Shown: positions 34,484 through 43,004 of the stretch, piece by piece
Numbering within the stretch: the first letter of the stretch is position 1
Layout of the letters: every line of letters starts with the position of its first letter
DNA from: Lachnospiraceae bacterium
GTDB taxonomy: Bacteria > Bacillota > Clostridia > Lachnospirales > Lachnospiraceae
Length of the DNA: 64,000 bases
NCBI GenBank assembly: GCA_003979345.1
Contig: RYVZ01000001.1
Location: forward strand, 124,001 to 188,000
Direction of reading: 5' to 3'
Position numbers and translations under genes: made by a program
Notes under the pieces: generated by a model
Seen by the model: only the letters and a program-made list of their open reading frames with translations
What the model was told of the DNA's origin: nothing
Database searches by the model: none

Positions 34484-35560
34484 TTACTGACAATGTTCAT
34501 CATAGAAACCAACAAAGTCCTCGAACAACTCCAAATCCAATGAATCACACCACTTTTCCCTGTCAAGGTTTTGGCATATATAATCGGCTTTATCCTCCGC
34601 AAACCGTTCCTTGTTTTCCGCAGAATCATAGTCGTAGTCAAGCGTTTTCAGCCAGTCATCAAATTCTGCCTCAAACTCATTACGATAAGTGCCATCATTA
34701 AAATAATTATGCCCTCTATTATCAAGAGGAACGAAGCAAAAGCGTGGATCATCCTTGTACTTTTCATAATAAATCTCATAGCCGTATTCAACCGGAACAA
34801 CTTCATCATCAAAGCTATGCACGATCATAACAGCAGCATCGCTTTTTGAAAAGCCGTCCATCGCTGTATTGGAAGCGTATCTGCCATATTGAATCCTCTC
34901 ATGCAGCTTTACAAACGGCAGCATCAGATAGATGCCATTCCCTATCTGCTTTTTTCCCTCTGATACAAACAAATCCGGCGAAGCATTAAAACCCGAACAA
35001 GCTATCACTGCTTTTACTTCGGGGTGGTATGTAAGTACGCTGCAAACACTGTAACCGCCCCAGCTATGACCAAATAAAACGATTGGCAGACTTGGGAAAT
35101 ATCCGCTTTCTTCCACAAACGTGATCGCATAGTCAAGGTCTATTACCCCCTGTGGAAGTCCTCCGACTCCTTCCCCCTCGCTTTCATCATTTCCCGTAGC
35201 GTCATAGGCAAAAACATAGTATCCATGACTGGCAAAATAACTCACGCAATCCATATAAGAATTATGCCCTCCTCCGCCAAAGCCATGTGCCATTACAACG
35301 ATGCCTCGCTGGTTCTCTCCCGAACGATACAGATATCCCGCCAGTTTCTGCCCCTTATTGGATTGAAACTCATATTTCGTGCGCTGCAATCCGTCAAAAT
35401 CATCAACATACAGCATAAGCGGCTCATAGCTCTCAAATCGCTGGTTAAAATTCTCATGATATACCATTACGGTTAATGCCCAGTCTCCGGCAATGAGTAG
35501 TATCGCCAAGACAGATAATACAATGATGAGAACCTTTTTCTTTTTAGATTTTTGTTTCAC
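34484..35560 (-). CDS. Membrane-anchored alpha/beta hydrolase
   Basis: The 358-residue protein has a basic N-terminus and one membrane segment (about 10-30), then an alpha/beta hydrolase domain with HGFGGGGHNSY oxyanion region, nucleophile elbow GHSWGG (Ser about 168) and a late DNRGHNYF His. This resembles the BAAT/dienelactone-type hydrolases with extracellular domains. Substrate is unknown. It is a single gene between convergent and codirectional neighbours. Confidence 0.85.
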   Translation of the reverse strand: MKQKSKKKKVLIIVLSVLAILLIAGDWALTVMVYHENFNQRFESYEPLMLYVDDFDGLQRTKYEFQSNKGQKLAGYLYRSGENQRGIVVMAHGFGGGGHNSYMDCVSYFASHGYYVFAYDATGNDESEGEGVGGLPQGVIDLDYAITFVEESGYFPSLPIVLFGHSWGGYSVCSVLTYHPEVKAVIACSGFNASPDLFVSEGKKQIGNGIYLMLPFVKLHERIQYGRYASNTAMDGFSKSDAAVMIVHSFDDEVVPVEYGYEIYYEKYKDDPRFCFVPLDNRGHNYFNDGTYRNEFEAEFDDWLKTLDYDYDSAENKERFAEDKADYICQNLDREKWCDSLDLELFEDFVGFYDEHCQ

Positions 35561-35718
35561 GTTCTTCCCCTTTCGACTGGTTATTAGTCAGAATAACTGA
35601 TTTATTCATTCCAAAAAGCTTTCTAAACAGTATAGCACAAAAAATACGGTAATTTTGAACTTATTGAACTGCCCTCCAAAAAAAACGCAGCATCCTGACA
35701 ACTATGCTAATAACTTCT

Positions 35719-36564
35719 TTACAATTTTACCTTCAATCCGTCATACGCAAAATGTATGGAATCCAATCCTTTCTCCAATCCTTTATAATCATCATATGAT
35801 TTCCCCCAGTCTTCCTCCAAATGTGTGATGATCACTTCTTGGATCCCATACTGTCTGCGTATCGCATCAACTTCATCTAAAGTAAACAGTTCTTTTCGCA
35901 GCGGGTTATCTTCATCTAATATGAAACCATCTTTCAATACATCCCCCACAATGGTATTCCCAATGATCAAAACATCTGCACCCTGAAATTTTTCTGACTC
36001 CGGGAACGGCTTCACATCACATGGCGCATAAATGATTTTTTTGCCGCTCGATGAAATGATGAATATTGCCACGTGCTCCTGCTCGTCTGCCGGAATCAGT
36101 TCGATCAAAATATGATCCTTTTCAAATACACGAATTTCTTTTGTATATACAAGACCCTTTGCCTCATAATATTCAATGGCTGAGCCATACCTTGTACCCT
36201 GCTTTTTGATATCCTGAAGAACGGCGGGCAAAGAAGCAATTTCTATCGGATCATCCGTTTTCTTTCCCAGCGAACCGGCAAGCCAGTCCATTTTCAATTG
36301 CTCTATCACACGCATTCCCATTGTATGATCGGGATCGCAATGACTATACAAAATATGCTCCACTTTCTGTATTCCGGCATGATTTAGGGAAGCATTGATA
36401 TCCTCAGGCGTATCGATCAATACGTTCACATCTTCAACAAACAGGCTGCAGCCCGTTCTTGCATAAGGAAATCCTTTCTGCCTCGCTTCCGTGCATACAC
36501 GACAATTGCAGCATGCCCTGGGCGTGCTGACACAGCCCCCCGAACCAAGTATGATTACATTCAT
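35719..36564 (-). CDS. Metallo-beta-lactamase-fold hydrolase (PhnP-like)
   Basis: The 281-residue protein starts VIILGSGGCVSTPRACCNCRVC, the N-terminal pattern of PhnP and related phosphodiesterases, including the Cys cluster that can bind zinc. The metal motif is SHCDPDHTMGM (HxDxDH variant), with a later THLEEDW. PhnP-type enzymes cleave cyclic phosphodiesters, but no phn genes are here. Its ATG overlaps the GNAT stop by 4 nt, so the two are translationally coupled. Confidence 0.85.
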   Translation of the reverse strand: MNVIILGSGGCVSTPRACCNCRVCTEARQKGFPYARTGCSLFVEDVNVLIDTPEDINASLNHAGIQKVEHILYSHCDPDHTMGMRVIEQLKMDWLAGSLGKKTDDPIEIASLPAVLQDIKKQGTRYGSAIEYYEAKGLVYTKEIRVFEKDHILIELIPADEQEHVAIFIISSSGKKIIYAPCDVKPFPESEKFQGADVLIIGNTIVGDVLKDGFILDEDNPLRKELFTLDEVDAIRRQYGIQEVIITHLEEDWGKSYDDYKGLEKGLDSIHFAYDGLKVKL

Positions 36565-37046
36565 TTTCTGCCTGCCTCCTTTTTTTCATAAAATGTTAAT
36601 GTAAGTCTTTCGTTAATGACCTGTGTTCTGCCAGTCTGCCGGTACCCCATTTTTTCATATAAATGACAGTTTTTCGGTTCCTGCAAAATCGTGTCCAATT
36701 CCCAGTTTCCGCTCCCATGCATTTCTTCGCACAGCCGGATCGCTTTCTGCGCAATGCCTTTCCCTTGAAATTCCGGCAATATAAATATTGGGGAAATTCT
36801 CTTGTTTTTTCCTGTTTCTTTTCTGTCAACGACACGGACAGCCCCGGCTTTCTGTTGTCCGATGCAGATAAAATAATAAAATGTAAAGTCCTGTTTCAAA
36901 CGAGCTTCTACTTTTTCCACACCTTCGTTTCCGGGATTTGTATCAAAATCCTGATATTTCTCTAACAACTCTTTGAAAGCTTCTGCCTGCATGGCGTGCA
37001 GTTCTTTTGCGTCGCCGATATCCGCCCTTGATAACGTTACTTCCAT
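36561..37046 (-). CDS. GNAT acetyltransferase
   Basis: The 161-residue protein is a GNAT N-acetyltransferase: VTLSRADIGDAKELHAMQAEAF at the start and the acetyl-CoA motif ISPIFILPEFQGKGIAQKAI (split at QGKGIA). ATG at 37046 has GGAGG 5 nt upstream. It is coupled to the PhnP-like gene. A long leader with its own promoter, short ORF and terminator-like hairpin lies upstream, which is unusual for this family. The acceptor is unknown. Confidence 0.9.
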   Translation of the reverse strand: MEVTLSRADIGDAKELHAMQAEAFKELLEKYQDFDTNPGNEGVEKVEARLKQDFTFYYFICIGQQKAGAVRVVDRKETGKNKRISPIFILPEFQGKGIAQKAIRLCEEMHGSGNWELDTILQEPKNCHLYEKMGYRQTGRTQVINERLTLTFYEKKEAGRK

Positions 37047-37176
37047 ATACACCTCCATGTAAATCGAAACCATTTCTTTGTGAAATCTTTTCTTTATGAA
37101 ATCCCTTATTTATAAACCCGCTCACATTTATCCTGAAAGCGAAAATCTTTTGTTCAAAAAATCAAAGACTTTCAGC

Positions 37177-37210
37177 AAAAAAAATACACCAAACATATCA
37201 TATGTCCAGT
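37177..37210 (-). terminator. Terminator-like hairpin in the GNAT leader
   Basis: On the minus strand ACTGGACAT pairs with ATGTTTGGT (nine pairs, three of them G-T wobbles) and eight T residues follow shortly after. It stands between the leader ORF and the GNAT gene, so it may attenuate transcription. A further hairpin, CTGAAAG with CTTTCAG, lies at about 37133-37175. Confidence 0.6.
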
Positions 37211-37329
37211 GCACTTTCAAAACGGTCGGCTATACAAACATTTTATAAGATTATGACTTACACCTACCGATTTCTATGCACAGACATATCAGACCTACCC
37301 GCGTAACTGTGCATCCGGTCGAAACACAA

Positions 37330-37392
37330 TTACCTCTCAGTACGTCTATAATACATGTACACATTGATCATTGTAAAATGTAAGCTCTGCAT
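37330..37392 (-). CDS. Candidate leader peptide upstream of GNAT gene
   Basis: An ATG with AGGAG 9 nt upstream opens a 20-codon frame, MQSLHFTMINVYMYYRRTER, ending in TAA. It begins about 20 nt after the predicted transcription start. Downstream, ATGCACAG and CTGTGCAT can pair, followed by the terminator-like hairpin. Met and Tyr are frequent in the peptide. No known leader was recognised. Confidence 0.5.
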   Translation of the reverse strand: MQSLHFTMINVYMYYRRTER

Positions 37393-37418
37393 CTCTATGC
37401 TCTCCTAAATTTTTTAAT

Positions 37419-37447
37419 AATCTACCACGACTTTGTTTCTATGTCAA
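37419..37447 (-). promoter_or_regulatory. Sigma-A promoter of the GNAT leader
   Basis: TTGACA (37442-37447) and TAGATT (37419-37424) are 17 bp apart on the minus strand. The transcript would carry a leader of about 365 nt before the GNAT gene. Confidence 0.78.
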
Positions 37448-37550
37448 GAAGTATTTCGGAAAAAAGCACGATACAAAGTTTATCATGAATGTCATATTCA
37501 GCCGGACTGCCTGCTGATTTATTTGATGAATAATCTGTTATAGATGCGAA

Positions 37551-37581
37551 ACAAAAAAAAACCTCATCCAACATAAGGTTT
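37551..37581 (-). terminator. Second terminator downstream of the tRNA-Leu pair
   Basis: AAACCT and AGGTTT pair over 6 bp with an 11-nt loop, followed on the minus strand by nine T residues. It lies beyond the tRNA 3'-end fragment. It may have been the original tRNA terminator before the region was rearranged. Confidence 0.75.
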
Positions 37582-37591
37582 CTTTTTTCAT

Positions 37592-37608
37592 ACTGCGGAA
37601 GATGGGAC
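37592..37608. repeat. Duplicated tRNA-Leu 3' end (attachment-like scar)
   Basis: ACTGCGGAAGATGGGAC is identical to 37706-37722, which is the 3' end of tRNA-Leu(AAG), and TTGAAC follows after a 2-base insertion. Integrases of mobile elements often target this part of tRNA genes and leave such duplicates. Confidence 0.6.
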
Positions 37609-37656
37609 GATTGAACGGGCTCAAGTCCCATTTCACGTATTTGTAACATTCAATGC

Positions 37657-37702
37657 AAAAAACGGCGCAAAACCTGAACTGTTAAAGTTCGATTTTACGC
37701 CG
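37657..37702 (-). terminator. Terminator directly after tRNA-Leu(AAG)
   Basis: CGGCG and CGCCG close a long hairpin with inner AAAA/TTTT and GAACT/AGTTC pairs; six T residues follow on the minus strand. It begins 6 nt after the tRNA discriminator base. Confidence 0.85.
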
Positions 37703-37707
37703 TAAAC

Positions 37708-37791
37708 TGCGGAAGATGGGACTTGAACCCACACGATATTGCTATCACAAGATCCTTAGTCTTGCTCGTCTGCCAGTTCCGACACTTCCGC
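37708..37791 (-). tRNA. tRNA-Leu (anticodon AAG)
   Basis: The minus strand folds as a class II tRNA: acceptor GCGGAAG with CTTCCGC, anticodon stem CAAGA/TCTTG with loop CTAAGGA (anticodon AAG), a long variable arm and T-loop GGTTCAAGTCC. CCA is not encoded. The A34 would need conversion to inosine to read CUU and CUC. Confidence 0.93.
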
Positions 37792-37794
37792 CTA

Positions 37795-37878
37795 TGCAGG
37801 AAAAGGGACTTGAACCCTCACTGTATTGCTACAACAGGCACCTGAAGCCTGCGCGTCTGCCAATTCCGCCATTCCTGC
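37795..37878 (-). tRNA. tRNA-Leu (anticodon CAG)
   Basis: The minus strand folds as a class II tRNA: acceptor GCAGGAA with TTCCTGC, anticodon stem CAGGC/GCCTG with loop TTCAGGT (anticodon CAG), a long variable arm and GGTTCAAGTCC. It is first in a two-tRNA transcript, 3 nt before tRNA-Leu(AAG). Confidence 0.94.
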
Positions 37879-37889
37879 GCGCAACCATT

Positions 37890-37918
37890 ATCTTACCCGT
37901 TTTTGGATCAGTTGTCAA
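37890..37918 (-). promoter_or_regulatory. Sigma-A promoter of the tRNA-Leu pair
   Basis: TTGACA (37913-37918) and TAAGAT (37890-37895) are 17 bp apart on the minus strand, just before the first tRNA. Phased A-tracts lie directly upstream. Confidence 0.85.
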
Positions 37919-37920
37919 TA

Positions 37921-37970
37921 AATTTTTTCCAACTTTTTATAACTTTTCATAACTTTTTATAACTTTTCAT
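37921..37970. repeat. Phased 10-bp A-tract repeats upstream of the tRNA promoter
   Basis: Two identical 20-bp units (37931-37950 and 37951-37970) consist of near-copies of AACTTTTTAT, giving A-tracts every 10 bp along 50 bp. A-tracts in helical phase bend DNA. The position just above the -35 box suits an UP element. Confidence 0.8.
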
Positions 37971-37988
37971 TTTTCTGGTGATCATTCT

Positions 37989-38028
37989 CAAAGACTCTCC
38001 CACCGTTCCACGGGCAGGAAAGTCTTTG
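37989..38028 (-). terminator. Stem-loop after the ABC exporter operon
   Basis: CAAAGACT and AGTCTTTG pair over 8 bp, with an inner CCC/GGG pairing. It begins 27 bp past the second exporter gene. No T-run follows, so termination is unproven. Confidence 0.5.
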
Positions 38029-38054
38029 ATTTCATGATTCGATTCCCGCCATCG

Positions 38055-39938
38055 TCAGGAGCAGAGCTGCTGTTTATTGTACTGTAACGTATAAAGATCA
38101 TAATACCGCCCTTTTAAGTGCAAAAGCTGCTGATGATTCCCCTGCTCCACGATCTCTCCATGGGACAGCAGAATAATATTGTCCGCATGCTGTATCGTCG
38201 AAAGCCGGTGCGCGACGATCAGCATCGTTCCGATATTCTTCATCTTTTCCAAACTATCCTGAATCAACAATTCCGTCTCCGTATCGATGTTTGCAGTAGC
38301 CTCGTCCAGAATCATGACTGCAGGTTTGTGGACGATGGTGCGTGCAAACGAAAGCAGCTGCCTCTGTCCTGCCGAAAAATTATTACCCCTCTCCCGTACG
38401 ACTTCATCCAGCCCGTTTTCCAGCTTGCTGATAAAGGCATCCGCATTCACATAACGGCATGCCTCCCATACCTGCTCATCCGTTATCCCTTCCTTGCGCA
38501 GCAGAATATTGCTCCGTATGTCACCAGAGAATAAGAACACGTCCTGAAGCATCTGGCCAAAATGCCGCCTGAGTGATGAGATCTTGATTTTCCGGATATC
38601 GGTTCCGTCAATCAGGATCTGCCCTTTCTGAATATCATAATTGCGGCAGATAAGGCTTAAGATCGTTGTTTTTCCGGAACCGGTCGCTCCGACAAACGCA
38701 ACCGTTTGTCTGGGTTCCACATGAAAGCTGACACCCTTTAGCACCCATTCACCGGGTTTATAGCAAAACCAGACATCGCGGAATTCTATTTCACCGCGAA
38801 GCTCCTGCATCTCCACCGCATCAGGTTCATCCACCACTTCCGGAACCATATCTAAGATCGTAAATATCTTTTCCGCCGCGGCAAAGGAACGCTGCAGCAT
38901 ATCAAACTGCTCCGCCAGCGTCTGGATCGGATTGAAAAACCGTGAAATATACATATAAAAAGATACCATGATGCTGCTGTCGATCACCTGTCCGAAGTAC
39001 TGAATATCCTTGATATATCCCTTGGCGCCGAAATAAAACAGGCACAGGTTCGAAGAAATATAGATCATATAAACCATGGGCTGAAAAATGCCGAAAACAA
39101 ACATCCGGTTGAGCTTTGCCCTCTGCAGCTTCCTGCTGCGGGTTAAAAAATCATTCAGCTTCTGTTCCTCCCGGTTGAAGATCTGCGTGATCTTCATTCC
39201 GGACAAATTTTCGGACAGATACGTATTGATATCCGTGGTCGCGTTGTTGACCTGACGGTGCACCCGCCTTGAAAATTTCCGGAAGATCACCGTAAACAGC
39301 ACCACAAACGGGACAAAACACAATACCATCAGGGTCAGTGCATAGTTCAGCATCAGCATCGCCCCAAGCACACCCACGATTACCATGGAATTCTTCACTA
39401 ATGTCACCAGAATATTCGTAAACATATAAGAGATCGCATTCGGGTCATTGACTGCTCTGGTCACCAGCTTGCCTACCGGAATATTGTTCAACTGCTCGTG
39501 ACTGAGTTTTTCAATATGCGTAAACACATCCAAACGGATCTTGGAAAGAATCTTCTGTCCCGTTTTTTGCAAGATCATTGCCTGCAGATACGTACATATG
39601 AGCGAGACGATCAAAATCCCCGCATATACCCCGACCATGATATAGAGCTGTGAAAGCTCAAAATCGTTTTTGATCAGCCCCTGAATCTTCCCCACGATCA
39701 GAGGCGATGCCAGATCGTACACGATGGAAAGGATCATAATGAAAAATACCAGGATAAAACTCTTCCAATAAGGTTTCGCATAGCGCAAAAGCCGCCTGAC
39801 AATCTCCCCGTCAGGCATATTCCGGTCCAGTTCAGGATCTTCCTTTACCTTTCGCAGCGCATAATATGCCAAGAGGAACACGACCGTAAATACACCGATG
39901 ATACCACCCACGATCCATACCGGTAAATACTCATTCAT
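38055..39938 (-). CDS. ABC exporter half-transporter, catalytic subunit
   Basis: The 627-residue half-transporter has six membrane helices (about 10-320, one extra N-terminal helix) and a nucleotide-binding domain with Walker A GATGSGKTT, signature FSAGQRQ and Walker B VMILDEATANID with the catalytic Glu. It overlaps the first subunit gene by 8 nt (ATGAATGA). ATG at 39938 is used because the AAGGAG site is 9 nt upstream. The pair forms a BmrCD/LmrCD-like heterodimer for drugs, lipids or peptides; substrate unknown. Confidence 0.93.
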   Translation of the reverse strand: MNEYLPVWIVGGIIGVFTVVFLLAYYALRKVKEDPELDRNMPDGEIVRRLLRYAKPYWKSFILVFFIMILSIVYDLASPLIVGKIQGLIKNDFELSQLYIMVGVYAGILIVSLICTYLQAMILQKTGQKILSKIRLDVFTHIEKLSHEQLNNIPVGKLVTRAVNDPNAISYMFTNILVTLVKNSMVIVGVLGAMLMLNYALTLMVLCFVPFVVLFTVIFRKFSRRVHRQVNNATTDINTYLSENLSGMKITQIFNREEQKLNDFLTRSRKLQRAKLNRMFVFGIFQPMVYMIYISSNLCLFYFGAKGYIKDIQYFGQVIDSSIMVSFYMYISRFFNPIQTLAEQFDMLQRSFAAAEKIFTILDMVPEVVDEPDAVEMQELRGEIEFRDVWFCYKPGEWVLKGVSFHVEPRQTVAFVGATGSGKTTILSLICRNYDIQKGQILIDGTDIRKIKISSLRRHFGQMLQDVFLFSGDIRSNILLRKEGITDEQVWEACRYVNADAFISKLENGLDEVVRERGNNFSAGQRQLLSFARTIVHKPAVMILDEATANIDTETELLIQDSLEKMKNIGTMLIVAHRLSTIQHADNIILLSHGEIVEQGNHQQLLHLKGRYYDLYTLQYNKQQLCS

Positions 39939-41712
39939 TGCAGGCATCTCCTTCCTCTTCCAATTTCTGAAGTTCCACCATCTTCCGGTACTCCGGACAG
40001 TCCGCATACAGTTTCTCGTGGGAGCCTGCTGCCAGCAGCTTCCCGTCTTCCAGAAACAGAATCTGATCCATTTTTTCGATCGTCGAGACACGGTGCGCGA
40101 TCAGGATTGTCGTTTTTCCCTGACGCGATGCTCTGAGATTTTCGAGGATCGCCGCTTCTGTTTTCGTATCCACGGCCGACACGGAGTCATCCAGGATCAG
40201 GATCGGCGCGTCCTTCATCAACGCCCTTGCAATCGAGATTCTCTGTTTCTGACCGCCGGAAACCGTGACGCCCCGCTCTCCCAGCATCGTGTCATATCCA
40301 CGCTGGAATTCTTTTATATTGTCATCCACGTCGGCAAGCTTTGCCGCATTCCTGGCGGCTTCCTTATCATATGTCTCCATGCCAAAAGCAATATTGCGCT
40401 CAATCGTATCGGAAAACAAAAAATTATCCTGCGGCACATAGGCACAATTTTCCCGCAAATCGCGGATCTTCACATCGTTGACATCATTGCCGTCAACGAA
40501 CAATGTTCCGTCTGCAACCCCGTAAGTGCGTAGGATCAGGTCAACCAGTGTCGTCTTGCCGGAGCCTGTTTTTCCGACCAGCCCCACGTTCTCACCTGCC
40601 CTGATCTGAAAAGATACATTTTTCAGCGCATCATACTCGCCGTCCGGATAGCGGAATGTCAGATTTCGAAACTCAATATCGCCCCTGACATCTTTCAGTT
40701 CCCGCACGCCTTCCCTGTCCGTAACATCTATCCCGGCATCCAGCAGTTCACTTAGACGTTCTAAGGACGCTTTTCCCCGCGAAGTCATATCGATCAGTTC
40801 GGAAACCGCCATGATCGGCCATATGACCGCATTAAAATAGCCGATAAATTCCACAAGCTGACCGGCATTAAACCGGTTCCTATACACCAGATATCCGCCA
40901 TACCCCAAAATCACGCAGACAACACTCTCCACAAACAGCATGACCATCACCCGCAGCAGGACGGAAGACTTGGTATGATCGATATTGGCGTCCTCATTTT
41001 CCTCATTCAGCTTTCGAAACGCCATCAGCTCCTTTGCTTCTTTGACAAAAGCTTTGATGACTGCAATGCCGGAAAAACTCTCCTGGGAAAAATCAGAAAG
41101 TTTGGAAAATGCCTCCTGACGGATATCCCATTTTTTCATCATCTGTCGCCCGATCACCGTTGCTGCCGCCAACAGAAACGCCATCGGAATCAAAGAAAGC
41201 AATGTGAGCGCCGAATCCATCTGCCACATCTTCAGCACCGCCAAAACGCCTAAAAGCAGCGCGTCAAAAAACATCATGACACCCCAGCCGAAGCATTCCT
41301 GTACAGTGTCCAAGTCGTTCGTGAACAGGCTCATCAGATTTCCGACCTTGTTGACCTGATAGTACTCCCTGCTTAATTCTCTGGCATGGTCAAACATGCG
41401 GTTGCGCAGATCTGCCTCTAAACGTACCGCCGCTCCAAAAAAACATACACGCCACAAAAAACGGCCAAATACCATTGCAAGGATAATACCAACCATCGGC
41501 ATACAAATTTTATCCAATAGAAAATCCATCGTAAATTCCGAGCGACTGCCTTCCACGACAACGCTGCCGCTGTTCATGCCGTTGATCACCATACGATACA
41601 GTTTCGGAATCTCCAGCTGCAAAACATCCACGATGATCAATGATACCAGTCCTAAAATCAGCCAGCCGGCATATTTCATATAGTATCTGTTGATATGTTT
41701 CCCGAATATCAT
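39931..41712 (-). CDS. ABC exporter half-transporter, degenerate-site subunit
   Basis: The 593-residue half-transporter has six membrane helices and a nucleotide-binding domain with Walker A GKTGSGKTT and signature VSGGQKQ. Walker B reads ILILDDSVSAVD, with Asp at the catalytic Glu position, marking the inactive site seen in heterodimeric exporters. ATG at 41712 follows AAAGGG. It is first in the two-gene operon. Confidence 0.93.
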   Translation of the reverse strand: MIFGKHINRYYMKYAGWLILGLVSLIIVDVLQLEIPKLYRMVINGMNSGSVVVEGSRSEFTMDFLLDKICMPMVGIILAMVFGRFLWRVCFFGAAVRLEADLRNRMFDHARELSREYYQVNKVGNLMSLFTNDLDTVQECFGWGVMMFFDALLLGVLAVLKMWQMDSALTLLSLIPMAFLLAAATVIGRQMMKKWDIRQEAFSKLSDFSQESFSGIAVIKAFVKEAKELMAFRKLNEENEDANIDHTKSSVLLRVMVMLFVESVVCVILGYGGYLVYRNRFNAGQLVEFIGYFNAVIWPIMAVSELIDMTSRGKASLERLSELLDAGIDVTDREGVRELKDVRGDIEFRNLTFRYPDGEYDALKNVSFQIRAGENVGLVGKTGSGKTTLVDLILRTYGVADGTLFVDGNDVNDVKIRDLRENCAYVPQDNFLFSDTIERNIAFGMETYDKEAARNAAKLADVDDNIKEFQRGYDTMLGERGVTVSGGQKQRISIARALMKDAPILILDDSVSAVDTKTEAAILENLRASRQGKTTILIAHRVSTIEKMDQILFLEDGKLLAAGSHEKLYADCPEYRKMVELQKLEEEGDACNE

Positions 41713-41877
41713 ATTGTTTCCCTTTCCCACAGCACAATCTGCTTCTTATGAAACAAAAGCGCCTCGCATCAACCGGCCTTACGCGACCTTTCCCGTTTTT
41801 TACATTACTATCCGCCATTATACCTTTCTTTATCATAAAAGGCAAATCGTACCTTTATCCGCGGTCAGTCGTCGTGG

Positions 41878-42459
41878 TCATGCACGGTTTGAACCTGCCT
41901 CTTTGACCAAACCCGGATACATACCTACCTTATAAAAATAACCGCTGCTCTGTATCAGCATAATACTTGCTATCACCAAACGCATTCCCACAAAATCCTC
42001 AACCGGCTTCATTAAGGAAGCGATTCCCGATAGAATCTCCAAGATTCCGATGGACAGGAATCCCCGCCATCCTCTTGTCCGATCCTCTTTCAGTTCTCCG
42101 GCATCGACTGTCTTCAAGATTCCCGAAAAAAGCTCCCATGTGCCAAAAAAGAGGGGCAGAACAGCCGGAATGATCATTTTATTAAACAAGGGAAAAAATG
42201 ACAGAAGCGCCGTACTTAATCCATCTGCAAGCATCCATCGCGCACCATGCAATATTTCTTTATTTTTATAATAGACAAAAATATTCATACATCCGGTAAA
42301 CAACATCATACATCCAAGATACACCGCGACATCCGTCAACAAGCGGTTTTTGCTCCTCAGAGCAAGAAAACAGCCGCCAAGCAGTATGAGTCCCGTCATA
42401 ATCCAGCATCTCTGTATCCATGCAAATTTCATCGCATGTTCTTTTTTCAGTTGATCCAT
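41878..42459 (-). CDS. DUF308/HdeD-like membrane protein
   Basis: The 193-residue protein has about six membrane segments arranged as repeated pairs, as in the HdeD/DUF308 family. Its start at 42459 has AGGAGAGGA upstream. It ends with a short polar tail. Family members have been linked to acid stress in enterobacteria, but a role here is not supported. It is a single gene before the ABC operon. Confidence 0.7.
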   Translation of the reverse strand: MDQLKKEHAMKFAWIQRCWIMTGLILLGGCFLALRSKNRLLTDVAVYLGCMMLFTGCMNIFVYYKNKEILHGARWMLADGLSTALLSFFPLFNKMIIPAVLPLFFGTWELFSGILKTVDAGELKEDRTRGWRGFLSIGILEILSGIASLMKPVEDFVGMRLVIASIMLIQSSGYFYKVGMYPGLVKEAGSNRA

Positions 42460-42914
42460 TGATCCTCTCCTTCTCTTAACAGCAGCCGCATTTTTCAGAT
42501 AGCATCCGTTTTTACGAGAGATCATCCTATCCGTATCATTATAATAAATCTCAAGCGCCTCATTCTCAAATGGTCAGATCTTCCTTCATCCTTCCTTTGC
42601 CTATTTCATATTCTGAAATGAGTGCAAAAGAAATTGTCAAATCGGGTTATCCAAAGGGACATTATTATTTTGTTCCGAACTGACGCAACTTTCATGTCAG
42701 TTTGAAAGCGAGATTGTTTTGGATAATCAAATCTGCCGGAGTAATGCAAAAAGTCTTATGGACATGATGACTTTTGGGGTTCGGTTCATAATAAGCCTCC
42801 CAAAAATTCTTTTATTTTCACATATCAGATTGGAATCATCATACCATGATTCCGCAGAAAAGAAAACAGATATTATCCTTCTAAAGTCTCTTCAAATTCC
42901 TACTGTTTTTGCAC
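42460..42914. other. Intergenic stretch of about 450 bp
   Basis: I see no intact gene. A plus-strand frame at about 42618 reads MSAKEIVKSGYPKGHYYFVPN and stops; without a ribosome site it could be a fragment of a lost gene. A TATAATAA sequence at 42540 lacks a partner -35 box. Confidence 0.4.
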
Positions 42915-42957
42915 ATAAAAAGAGCTGCGCACAAATCTGTGCGTCAGCTCTTTTTAT
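42915..42957. terminator. Strong bidirectional terminator after the FliD-like gene
   Basis: ATAAAAAGAGCTG pairs with CAGCTCTTTTTAT and an inner CGCAC/GTGCG stem extends it. T-runs are present on both strands. It ends the minus-strand FliD-like transcript. Confidence 0.9.
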
Positions 42958-43004
42958 GATTCTCATGAGGCGGATCACTTCGATACCGCTAATCTGCCAT
43001 ATTT

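Noticed and set aside
42618..42683. Short plus-strand frame MSAKEIVKSGYPKGHYYFVPN
   Set aside because: It has no ribosome site and no continuation in other frames that I could follow, so a gene remnant is possible but unproven.
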